Source: Nocardioides alkalitolerans (GTDB taxonomy: Bacteria > Actinomycetota > Actinomycetes > Propionibacteriales > Nocardioidaceae). From it: a stretch of 64,000 nucleotides of DNA. Positions within the stretch are counted from its first letter, which is position 1. Every line of letters starts with the position of its first letter. Positions 17,807 through 25,415 of the stretch are shown here, piece after piece. The DNA is taken from assembly GCA_038184435.1 (NCBI GenBank), contig CP116227.1, positions 3,811,501-3,875,500 of the forward strand, given 5' to 3'. Both the position numbers and the translations under genes were made by a program. A model generated the notes under the pieces. That model saw nothing but the letters and a program-made list of their open reading frames with translations, was not told where the DNA came from and did not search any database.

Positions 17807-18099
17807 GACCGGGCGGCCGCCTCGCCGCGCGAGCGCTCGACCTGCGCCACCACGAAGTCGGTGACGTCGTCGAAGGTGGTGCCGCGGAAGTCGCCGAGCT
17901 CCTCGAGGAGCTCGACGTCGAAGGCCGCCTCCACGGAGAGGAGGAGCTGGATGAAGGTGAAGGAGTCGAGGTCCGCGAAGGCGACCGCGGTGCCGCCCGC
18001 CTCGCCCTCGGCGTCCGACTGGATCCAGGTGAGCACCCCGGCCTCGGTCTCGACGTGGTCGCGGACCTCGGTCCACAGTGCGCTGCGTGTGGTGCTCAT
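17803..18099 (-). CDS. Acyl carrier protein
   Basis: 98 aa, acidic, with the phosphopantetheine site Ser46 in ADLDSFTFIQLLLSVEAAFDVEL. A discrete ACP/PCP coupled by 4-nt overlaps to the AMP-ligase (upstream) and the YidC homologue (downstream). It most likely carries the aryl acid or beta-amino acid activated by the AMP-ligase. Confidence 0.88.
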   Translation of the reverse strand: MSTTRSALWTEVRDHVETEAGVLTWIQSDAEGEAGGTAVAFADLDSFTFIQLLLSVEAAFDVELLEELGDFRGTTFDDVTDFVVAQVERSRGEAAARS

Positions 18100-19220
18100 T
18101 GCCGTTCCTCCCGGAAGTAGGTCTGACCGGACACGACCTTGCCCGTGCTCGACGTGACGAGCTCGGTCACGAGCCGCACCCGTCGGGGGTGGACGCCCAC
18201 CACGTCGATGGCCCGCCGCAGGTCGTCGGCGATGTCGACGAGACCGGCGGTCGGCTCGACGACGTAGAGCTCGAAGTGCTCGCCCACGTCGGGGTCGACC
18301 ACCCCGATGCAGGCGACCTCGCGGCGCAACTGCGCCCCGAAGCGCGCCGCGACCTCGTCGAGGTGGTGCCGCACGCCGTTGACCTTCACGAACCGGCCGG
18401 CGCGGGCGACGAGACGGAGCCGGTCGGCGCCGTGGCGCTCGACGACGTCGTCAAGCCGGTGGACGCGCCGGTCCTCCGTGCTGCCGGGCGCCCGGGCCAG
18501 CCAGGGGCTGCGCACCACCAGGCGCTCCTCGTCCGCGGGGCCCTCCTCGCGCGGGCCGGCGAAGGACACCCCCGGCAGGAGGGTCCAGAGGTCGTCGCCC
18601 CGTCGTCGGGTGGCGACGGCACCCGACTCCGTGGAGCCGAGCAGCTCGACGACGGACAGGTCGGCCCCGGGGGCGGCGAGGGCCACCTCGTCCTCGAGCG
18701 CCCCGGCCGCAGCGGGCAACGTCGCCGAGCTGTGCAGCACCGTCACCGACGCCGCGGCCTCCAGCCAGGCCAGGCGGTGCCGCAGGATCGCGAACGTGCT
18801 CGGGATGCCGACGACCAGCACCCGGCCGCGCAGCGGGGGCAGCGCTCCCAGGGAGCGCGGACGCACCCAGGCGGGCACGCCGAGGGCCGCGGGCAGCAGC
18901 ACGGAGCAGTGCGCGCCGTACCGGTGCCGCGGCGGCGCGAAGGCGACGACCGCGTCGATCCCGCCCCCGGCGCCGAGGACGTCCCCGAGGGCCAGCACCT
19001 CGGCCAGCATCTGCTCGGGCCGCAGCTCCCACGGCCGCGGCGGACCGGTCGAGCCGGACGTGTGGAACTCGCAGCGCGGCGGCATCCGGTGCTCCACGAG
19101 CCGCTCGAGGTCGGCGAGCCGCGTGCCGCTCCAGTCCACGTGCCACGGCCGCGCGTTGAGGAGGTCGGCGTCGTGGGGCCACGCGAGCACCTCCTCGGGG
19201 GTCAGCGTCACGTCCTTCAC
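18096..19220 (-). CDS. Short ANL-family AMP-ligase
   Basis: 374 aa, far shorter than typical 500-aa ANL enzymes. The phosphate-binding loop FHTSGSTGPP is already at about residue 52, so most of the usual N-terminal subdomain is absent. LLGSTESGAVATRR is the A5-like motif, and the C-terminal domain ends with TSSTGKVVSGQ, holding the catalytic Lys. Such short ligases pair with a discrete ACP in aryl-polyene-type pathways. It probably adenylates a coumaric/caffeic-type acid or beta-tyrosine and loads the adjacent ACP. The GTG start with GGAGG 7 nt upstream overlaps the GNAT stop (GTGA). Confidence 0.8.
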   Translation of the reverse strand: MKDVTLTPEEVLAWPHDADLLNARPWHVDWSGTRLADLERLVEHRMPPRCEFHTSGSTGPPRPWELRPEQMLAEVLALGDVLGAGGGIDAVVAFAPPRHRYGAHCSVLLPAALGVPAWVRPRSLGALPPLRGRVLVVGIPSTFAILRHRLAWLEAAASVTVLHSSATLPAAAGALEDEVALAAPGADLSVVELLGSTESGAVATRRRGDDLWTLLPGVSFAGPREEGPADEERLVVRSPWLARAPGSTEDRRVHRLDDVVERHGADRLRLVARAGRFVKVNGVRHHLDEVAARFGAQLRREVACIGVVDPDVGEHFELYVVEPTAGLVDIADDLRRAIDVVGVHPRRVRLVTELVTSSTGKVVSGQTYFREERQ

Positions 19221-19783
19221 GGGCTTACCTCCTGCGACCCGGTGCGCGGGGTCAGCCGCTCGAGGAACGGCGCCCCCTCCGCGCACCAGGAGTCGCGCTC
19301 CATCGAGTACCAGTGGGCGTCCCAGTGCCGGCCCTGGAACCAGAAGTGGTCGGGGATGACGGCCTCGCGGCGCTCGTCGGCGAAGGCGACGCCGAAGTCG
19401 GAGCTGCTGTGCTCGGTCGTCACCGACCAGACCTTGCGCACGCCGAGGGCGGCGAAGGCGTAGTTGACGACGAGCAGCGTGGCCTCGGCCCCGGCGCCCA
19501 GCGGGGTGCGCTCGGCGTCGGTGTAGATGCCGACCTCGACGTGCCGGCCCGCACGGAGGTTCTGCAGCATCGCGAAGCCGACCGGGTCCTCGTCCCGGCC
19601 GACGTGGACGGTGAAGAGGGCGCTGACGTCGGCGGTGATGCCGCGCGCGAAGACGTCGGGGTCGCCGAGCGCGGTGGTGCCGAAGGCGGTGAGGAAGCGG
19701 TAGACCGTGCGCCCGACGTCGTGCCCGCCCTGGCGCAACGAGACCCGGCGGGTGCGCAGGTGCGGGGTCAGGACGGTGCTCAC
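19217..19783 (-). CDS. GNAT acyltransferase (a)
   Basis: 188 aa, RimJ/RimL-like GNAT. It has FAMLQNLRAGRHVEVGIYTDAERTPLGAGAEATLLVVNYAF, where the acetyl-CoA pyrophosphate loop would be, and ends ERDSW. It resembles the GNAT at 20573 in the segment LLxxNxAFAxxxVxKVxxxxxE. It might N-acetylate an aminosugar, or accept the acyl group from the ACP. GTGA overlaps on both sides tie it to the operon. Confidence 0.78.
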   Translation of the reverse strand: MSTVLTPHLRTRRVSLRQGGHDVGRTVYRFLTAFGTTALGDPDVFARGITADVSALFTVHVGRDEDPVGFAMLQNLRAGRHVEVGIYTDAERTPLGAGAEATLLVVNYAFAALGVRKVWSVTTEHSSSDFGVAFADERREAVIPDHFWFQGRHWDAHWYSMERDSWCAEGAPFLERLTPRTGSQEVSP

Positions 19784-20499
19784 GCGGGCACCTCCGGAGC
19801 GCCGCCGACGAGGATCCGGCGGGGGAACGGTCCCGAGGGCACGCGCTCGGTCACCAGCCCGGCGGCGCGGAAGGCGTCGGCGTACTCCTCCTCGGTGAAG
19901 AGGCCGAGCGCGTGGTGCTCGACGACGTGCTCGATGCCGGTCGCGGCGGAGCCGATGAGGTACTGCAGCTCCACCTCGGCCACCCGCCCGTGCCGCGTCG
20001 ACGACCCCATCCGCACCGCGGAGAAGCCGGGGCGCTCCACCACGACCGTCCCGACCAGGTCGGTGCTCCACTCCGTCGGTGCGTTGCACGTCTCGACGAC
20101 CAGCAGCCCGCCGGGGCGCACGTGGCGGGCCATGGTGGCGATCGCCCGGCGCAGGTCCTCGAGCGTCAGCATGTAGCCGACGGAGCCGAAGAGGCAGGTG
20201 ACCACGTCGAACGTGCGCCGCAGGTCGAAGGTGCGCATGTCGCCGACCACCAGCTCGGCGCCCGGGCAGCGCCCGGACGCGACGGCCAGCAGACCGGGGT
20301 CGAGGTCGACGCCGGTGCAGGTCAGCCCGTCGGCCAGGAGGGCCAGGTGCTTGCCCGTGCCGCAGGCCACGTCGAGCAGCGTCCGCGCGTCGGGCCGGCG
20401 TTCGCGGAGGAGCCCGAGGAGGTGCGCGGCCTCGGCCTCGTAGTCCTTCCCCGCCCCCTCGTAGACGAGGTCGTAGAGGTCCGCCGACTCGGAGAACAC
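19780..20499 (-). CDS. Aminosugar N,N-dimethyltransferase-like SAM enzyme
   Basis: About 239 aa, class I SAM methyltransferase with LLDVACGTGKHLALLAD (motif I), VVGDMRTFDLRRTFDVVTCLFGSVGYM and GLFTEEEYADAFRAAGL. The opening ADLYDLVYEGAGKDYEAEA is very like DesVI/TylM1-type TDP-aminosugar N,N-dimethyltransferases, as I recall that family. Expected role: double N-methylation of the 3-amino group. The GTG at 20497-20499 was chosen because GGGGGAGG precedes it; ATG at 20524-20526 is the alternative. It is the first gene of the leftward operon and diverges from the GNAT at 20573. Confidence 0.82.
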   Translation of the reverse strand: MFSESADLYDLVYEGAGKDYEAEAAHLLGLLRERRPDARTLLDVACGTGKHLALLADGLTCTGVDLDPGLLAVASGRCPGAELVVGDMRTFDLRRTFDVVTCLFGSVGYMLTLEDLRRAIATMARHVRPGGLLVVETCNAPTEWSTDLVGTVVVERPGFSAVRMGSSTRHGRVAEVELQYLIGSAATGIEHVVEHHALGLFTEEEYADAFRAAGLVTERVPSGPFPRRILVGGAPEVPA

Positions 20500-20572
20500 G
20501 GCCCGGTCACCTCCCCCGCGTGGCATAGGGTCGGCCACCGACGGTCCCCACCCACGAGGCGCAGGAGCAACC

Positions 20573-21148
20573 GTGACCCTCTTCCCGACGCTCGCGACGG
20601 CGCGCGTGGAGCTCGAGCCCACGTCCTTCCGATCGGCCCTCGACCTGCCCGAGGAGCTGGGGATCGACCCGGACGACGCGGCCGGGATGCCCGACCTCGA
20701 CCTCGTCGTGGAGCTGGCCTGCCCCGCGGAGCCGGGCCGCATCGCGCTCCAGTACGACGTGCGCCCCGGCGGTGCGGACGGCGGTGCGGACGGCGGTGCG
20801 GACGGTGGCGACCCGGTCGGGATCGCGACCCTCTGGGACCTCGACCCCCACGCCGGCCACGTGCGGGCGGGCGTGCAGCTCGCCCCCGGCGCGGACGCCG
20901 TGGTGGCGCGCGAGACGCGGCTGCTGCTGCTCAACGTCGCCTTCGCGACGTGGCGCGTGGCCAAGGTCTACGTGCACGAGGTCCACGGCGCGTGGGCGTG
21001 GGACGCGCCGGGGGCACGGCTCGAGGGGACGCTGCGCGACTACCTGCACGATGGCTCCCGAACGCTCGACATGGACGTGGTCGCGGTCCACCGGTCGGAC
21101 TGGGACCGCGAGGGCCGCGAGGTCCTCGGGGCGCTCCTCGGCGACTGA
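20573..21148 (+). CDS. GNAT acyltransferase (b)
   Basis: 191 aa. The C-terminal half LLLLNVAFATWRVAKVYVHEV ... DVVAVHRSDW matches GNAT (a) at 19217, so the two divergently placed genes are probably paralogues. The middle contains three imperfect 12-bp repeats coding for Gly-Ala-Asp-Gly (about 20767-20810), a likely disordered insertion. GTG start with AGGAG 6 nt upstream. A TAGGGT at 20526-20531 could be its -10 box, but no cluster operator lies in front of it. Confidence 0.65.
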   Translation: MTLFPTLATARVELEPTSFRSALDLPEELGIDPDDAAGMPDLDLVVELACPAEPGRIALQYDVRPGGADGGADGGADGGDPVGIATLWDLDPHAGHVRAGVQLAPGADAVVARETRLLLLNVAFATWRVAKVYVHEVHGAWAWDAPGARLEGTLRDYLHDGSRTLDMDVVAVHRSDWDREGREVLGALLGD

Positions 21149-21230
21149 GCGCCGGCACGGCCGGCGACCCGCGGCAGTTCGCCACGCTAGGTGAGGACCA
21201 TCGCGAGCGGTCGTCCTCGCCCCCCGGTTT

Positions 21231-21333
21231 GACCGGCTCCGCTCAGGGGCGACCCGGCCCGCGCACCCGGCGGACCGGTTCCGCTCGCGTGCCCTCCCGA
21301 GCCTTCCGAGGCGCGTCGGCGCCTGCCTAGCGT
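21231..21333 (+). promoter_or_regulatory. Cluster promoter P2: two operators plus -10 box
   Basis: GACCGGCTCCGCTC (21231-21244) and GACCGGTTCCGCTC (21273-21286) are centred 42 bp apart, four helical turns. The second is centred 48.5 bp upstream of TAGCGT (21328-21333). This matches P1 and P3 in sequence and spacing. It lies in the 240-bp gap between the GNAT and peptide 2. Confidence 0.62.
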
Positions 21334-21388
21334 CCAGGGCACGACGAGGTCGCGGGGAGCCTGCGACCGTGGCCGGGAGGACGACGTG

Positions 21389-21619
21389 ATGACCGACGAG
21401 CGCATCGGGCCGGACACCAGCGCGGGGCCCACCGCCCCGCCGCCGGCCCCCGCAGCAGCCACGCCCCGCCGTACGGCGCGGGTGAGCTTCGTCGGGGGCA
21501 CCAGCCACAGCCGGGCCTCGGTCGACGTGCGCGGCACGGAGCGCGAGGTCGTCGACCGCACCGGGCCCGACGGGGAGACCCCGCCGCCGGCGGGCTGCCC
21601 CTGCTCGTCGGGCTTCTGA
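21389..21619 (+). CDS. Short peptide, putative precursor peptide 2
   Basis: 76 aa. N-terminal MTDERIGP, a Pro/Ala-rich stretch, then RVSFVGGTSHSRASVDVRGTE, aligning without gaps to the middle of peptide 1 (shared S, R, V, G, R, E at the same spacing), then an unrelated tail ending AGCPCSSGF. GGGAGG lies 8 nt before the ATG. It is the first gene after P2 and heads a run of ten rightward genes. The C-x-C-S-S tail offers thiols and hydroxyls for modification. Called a precursor by position, size and the conserved-leader/variable-tail pattern; not shown. Confidence 0.65.
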   Translation: MTDERIGPDTSAGPTAPPPAPAAATPRRTARVSFVGGTSHSRASVDVRGTEREVVDRTGPDGETPPPAGCPCSSGF

Positions 21620-21655
21620 GCCTCCCGCACACCCTCGACCGGAAGGAGCGCCGCC

Positions 21656-22666
21656 ATGACCCTGACCGACACCTCCGCGGAGCAGGAGGCGGGCTTCGCC
21701 GAGCGGCTCGCGGCCTCCCTGCTCCCCGTCTTCGAGGGCGAGGAGCCGCTGCTGCTCACCGACTCGCGCGCCCTGCTCCGGATGCTCCACGAGCGCGGCG
21801 TCGGCGCACTGCACTTCGAGCACCTCTCCGGGCTCTCGCCCGACGAGCGCCGCAACGTCGTCGCCATCCCGACGACGCCGCTCGACGTGTCCAACCACGA
21901 CGTGTGGCGCGAGTACTTCGCCGAGTCGCGCGTGCTCATCGTGGCGGGGGTCGCCTTCGACCCGGCGCCGGAGGCCGTGCTCTACACGCTCGAGAAGATG
22001 GCCCGCTCGTCGTTCGTCGACGCCGCGGAGCGCAACAACGTGCTCCTCGAGGCGGTGGCGGGCTCCTCGACCATGGTCGTGTCCAGCGCCGACGCGGAGC
22101 TGCGGTGCGAGCTCGACGAGATCACCATGCTGCGGCCCAAGATCGAGCCCGAGCTCGCCCCGGGCGAGTGGGAGAGCGTGGGTGCCTACTTCGAGGTCGG
22201 CCTCGTGTCGGTCCCCGACGAGTTCATGACCGGCATCAAGCCGGGCTTCGACGTCAACGGCGAGTTCGTCGCCGACGGTGTCTCGGTGGCGGTGCACCGC
22301 CACGTGGGCGACGACGTGCGCGCCATGCAGACGGCTGCCTGGGAGCTGCTGCGCTCGCTGGCCCGGGCGGGCGAGTTCCCCCTGCGGCTGACGGTCGAGC
22401 ACTCGGTGCTCCGGAAGGTGCTCACGGCCTCCGGACGCGACATGGCGCCCGAGCTGCTCGTGCACACCAACGCCGGCCTGGGCGGCATGCTCACCGAGCT
22501 GGCGTTCAGCTCCAACGCGGCCATGAAGCCCGACGAGGTCGACTGGTCGGTCAACTCGCAGCTCAACGAGGGCGCCATCGGGGTCCACATCGCGGTCGGC
22601 GAGGGCCTCACCGGGGCGCACGTCGACTTCATCGCCATCGACGCCACCACCGACTTCCGGGCCTGA
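21656..22666 (+). CDS. M29-like (aminopeptidase T/NicX-fold) protein
   Basis: 336 aa. No confident family from the N-terminal half. The C-terminal third has TELAFSSN, NEGAIGVHIAVGEG and GAHVDF, which line up in order with the metal-ligand segments of M29 aminopeptidases and 2,5-dihydroxypyridine dioxygenase-like proteins (Glu; His in VHIA(L/V)G; His-x-Asp in HVDF). It sits 36 nt after peptide 2, so leader trimming is an attractive role. Whether all ligands are present is uncertain, and it might be a non-peptidase member. Confidence 0.55.
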   Translation: MTLTDTSAEQEAGFAERLAASLLPVFEGEEPLLLTDSRALLRMLHERGVGALHFEHLSGLSPDERRNVVAIPTTPLDVSNHDVWREYFAESRVLIVAGVAFDPAPEAVLYTLEKMARSSFVDAAERNNVLLEAVAGSSTMVVSSADAELRCELDEITMLRPKIEPELAPGEWESVGAYFEVGLVSVPDEFMTGIKPGFDVNGEFVADGVSVAVHRHVGDDVRAMQTAAWELLRSLARAGEFPLRLTVEHSVLRKVLTASGRDMAPELLVHTNAGLGGMLTELAFSSNAAMKPDEVDWSVNSQLNEGAIGVHIAVGEGLTGAHVDFIAIDATTDFRA

Positions 22667-22671
22667 GCGTC

Positions 22672-24120
22672 ATGACCTCCGTCGACGAGCTGGCCCCACG
22701 GCGGACGACGCCGCCGGGGGTGGCGTCCGTGCAGGCCTGGCTGGCCGACGTCGCGGCGCGGCACACCATGACGGTGCGCCAGGTCGACCTCGACGACATC
22801 GCGCCCTGGCGCGCCGACCCGCTCACGGGCGACCTCGTCCACCCCAGCGGCGGGTTCTTCCGGGTCACGGGCCTCCACGTGGGCCCGGTCGTCGGCGCCG
22901 ACGACCACCCGGGCACACCGCGTCCGGAGGGCTGGAGCCAGCCGATCATCGACCAGCCCGAGGTCGGGATCCTGGGGTTCGTCGCCGCCCGCGCCGAGGG
23001 ACGCCTCCACGTGCTCGTGCAGGCCAAGGCGGAGCCCGGGAACCGCAACGGCGTGCAGCTGAGCCCGACGGTGCAGGCGACGTGGAGCAACTACACGGGC
23101 AAGCACGGCGGGGCGTCGGTGCCCTACCTCTCGTGGTTCACCGACGCCGGTCGCGGTCGGGTGCTCGTCGACGTCCTGCAGTCGGAGCAGGCGGCCTGGT
23201 TCTTCCAGAAGCGCAACCGCAACATGTTCGTCCTCCTCGAGGACCGGGAGGCGCTCGAGGTGCTCCCGGGCTTCCGCTGGGTGCCGCTCGAGGACCTCTA
23301 CGGCTGCCTGCTCGAGGCCGACCTGGTCAACATGGACGCGCGCACGGTGCTCTCCTGCCTGCCCCTGCACCTCATCGGCGGCTGGCGCGAACCGACCCCC
23401 GGCCTCGACGACCGGCTCGCCCGCACCGTGCGGGCGTCCCTGGCGCCCGCGACGGAGGCGCTGCACCCCTACGCCGACCTGCTGAGCTGGCTCACCGGCC
23501 TCCGCAGCCGCCCGCTGCGCCGCGCCACGCTGGTCCCGCTGCGCGAGGTCGGCGACGGGTGGCACCGGGCCGACGGGGAGCTGCGCCACGTCGACGGCGG
23601 CCGCTTCGCCATCCGGGGCGTGCAGGTCGAGGCGCGTGGCCGTGAGGTGCGCACGTGGCGCCAGCCGCTGCTGGCCCCGCACGCCGAGGGGCTGGCGGTC
23701 TGCCTGGCGGCCGCGGTCGACGACGTGCTCCACCTCCTCGTGCGGGCGAGCCCGTCGCCCGGTTACCGCGACGGCGTCGAGCTGGGCCCGACGCTGCAGG
23801 ACGCCACCGATCCCACCGGTGCCGCCGACGCCGCCCTGCCCCTGCCGCTCCGGTCGCTGGCCGTCGACGCGCCGTCAGGGGCGGTGCTGTTCGAGTCGGT
23901 GCTGTCCGAGGAGGGCGGTCGCTTCTGGGACGCCCGCACCCGCTACCGGCTCGTGGCGGTCGACGAGGCCGTGGTCGGCGCCGAGCCGCCCGGGTTCCGC
24001 TGGATGAGCCTGCACCAGCTCGGCAGCCTGCTGCAGCACAGCCACTACGTGAACGTCGAGCTGCGCACCCTCGTCGCCGCGGCGCACGGACTGGCGGCGA
24101 CCCCGGGGGACGTCGCATGA
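22672..24120 (+). CDS. NDP-hexose 2,3-dehydratase
   Basis: 482 aa made of two similar halves, as in EvaA/TylX3/EryBVI. The first has SEQAAWFFQKRNRNM and the second SEEGGRFWDARTRYR at the equivalent place; each half also has a GFRW[VM] segment. It removes the C-2 hydroxyl of TDP-4-keto-6-deoxyglucose to give a 3,4-diketo sugar, the first committed step to 2,6-dideoxy and 3-amino sugars. It starts 6 nt after the M29-like gene and overlaps GT-4 by ATGA. Confidence 0.92.
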   Translation: MTSVDELAPRRTTPPGVASVQAWLADVAARHTMTVRQVDLDDIAPWRADPLTGDLVHPSGGFFRVTGLHVGPVVGADDHPGTPRPEGWSQPIIDQPEVGILGFVAARAEGRLHVLVQAKAEPGNRNGVQLSPTVQATWSNYTGKHGGASVPYLSWFTDAGRGRVLVDVLQSEQAAWFFQKRNRNMFVLLEDREALEVLPGFRWVPLEDLYGCLLEADLVNMDARTVLSCLPLHLIGGWREPTPGLDDRLARTVRASLAPATEALHPYADLLSWLTGLRSRPLRRATLVPLREVGDGWHRADGELRHVDGGRFAIRGVQVEARGREVRTWRQPLLAPHAEGLAVCLAAAVDDVLHLLVRASPSPGYRDGVELGPTLQDATDPTGAADAALPLPLRSLAVDAPSGAVLFESVLSEEGGRFWDARTRYRLVAVDEAVVGAEPPGFRWMSLHQLGSLLQHSHYVNVELRTLVAAAHGLAATPGDVA

Positions 24121-25415
24121 GGGTCCTCCTGGTCTCGCAGGCCGAGTGGAGCCACGCCGCCGGGCTCGTCCCGGTGGGGTGGGGCCTCCGCGCGGCCGGC
24201 CACGACGTGCTGTTCGCGACGCAGCCCGACCTCGTCGCCACGCTGGCCACCAGCGGGCTGCCCACCGTGGGGGTCGGCCGCGACCACCGGCTGGGGGCGC
24301 TGCTCCAGAGGGTCCCGCCCCGGCGGCGCGTGAGCGGGGGGATGGACACCGCCTGCCTGCGCCCCGGCGTGGACGGCGAGGTGGTGGCACGGGGCTACAC
24401 CTACCTCGTGCGCTGGTGGTGGGCGCTCGTGAGCGACCCGATGTGCGCCGGCCTCGTCGCGCTGGCCCGTCGCTGGCGTCCCGACCTGGTGGTCTGGGAG
24501 ACCACGACCTTCGCGGGAGCCGTGGCCGCGGAGGCGGTCGGCGCCCGCCACGTGCGCTTCGCCTGGAGCCTCGACCTCGTCGCCCGCTTCCGCCGGCAGT
24601 TCCTGCGGCTGCGGTCGGACGGCGTCCCGGACCCCCGCCCGGACCCGCTCGAGGAGTGGATGGGGCGGTCGGCCGCGCCGTACGGCGTGGAGTTCAGCGA
24701 GCGCCTCGTGCACGGCGAGGCGACGATCACCCAGCTGCCCGCCACCCTCCGCGCCGAGGACCCGGCGGACGTCACCTACCTGCCGGTGCGGCACGTGCCC
24801 TACAACGGGTCCCGGCCCGTGCCCTCCTGGGTGCTGACCGAACCACCGACGCCCCCGGGCCGGCCGCGGGTCAGCGTCTGCCTCGGCTCGTCGTCGGTGG
24901 CGCGGTTCGGGCGCTACGTCTGCTCGGCGCGCGAGGTCGTCCACGGTCTCGCCGCCCTCGACGTCGAGGTGGTGGCCGCGCTCGCGCCGTCGGAGCACGC
25001 GTCGCTGGGGTCGCTGCCCGGCAACGTGCGGCTCGAGGAGCACGTCCCGCTGGACGCCCTGCTGCCCACCTGCGCGGTCGCCGTCAACCACGGCGGTCCC
25101 GGCACCGTCGCGACCGCGGCGGTGCACGGCGTGCCGCAGCTCGTCCTCCCCGCGGAGTTCGACGCGCCCCTGCTGGCCGACGGGCTGGTGGCGCAGGGCG
25201 CCGCCCGGTCCGTGCCCGCCGAGGAGGCCGACGCGGCCACCGTGCGCGACCACGTGACGGCGCTGCTCGACGGTCCGTCGCACCGGAGGGCGGCCCGCGC
25301 CCTGCGCGACGAGGTCCGCGCCATGCCCGATCCCTACGCGCTCGGCACCACCCTCACCGACCTGGTGCGGGACGTGCCCGCCGCGCCGCTCGCCACGGCA
25401 GGAGCCGCCCGATGA
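24117..25415 (+). CDS. Glycosyltransferase GT1 family (cluster GT-4)
   Basis: 432 aa. MRVLLVSQAEWSHAAGLVPVGWGLRAAGHDV; VRHVPYNGSRPVPSWVL; donor motif VNHGGPGTVATAAVHGVPQLVLPAEFDAP. Translationally coupled on both sides to the dehydratase and the ammonia-lyase. Probably attaches one of the deoxysugars. Confidence 0.88.
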   Translation: MRVLLVSQAEWSHAAGLVPVGWGLRAAGHDVLFATQPDLVATLATSGLPTVGVGRDHRLGALLQRVPPRRRVSGGMDTACLRPGVDGEVVARGYTYLVRWWWALVSDPMCAGLVALARRWRPDLVVWETTTFAGAVAAEAVGARHVRFAWSLDLVARFRRQFLRLRSDGVPDPRPDPLEEWMGRSAAPYGVEFSERLVHGEATITQLPATLRAEDPADVTYLPVRHVPYNGSRPVPSWVLTEPPTPPGRPRVSVCLGSSSVARFGRYVCSAREVVHGLAALDVEVVAALAPSEHASLGSLPGNVRLEEHVPLDALLPTCAVAVNHGGPGTVATAAVHGVPQLVLPAEFDAPLLADGLVAQGAARSVPAEEADAATVRDHVTALLDGPSHRRAARALRDEVRAMPDPYALGTTLTDLVRDVPAAPLATAGAAR

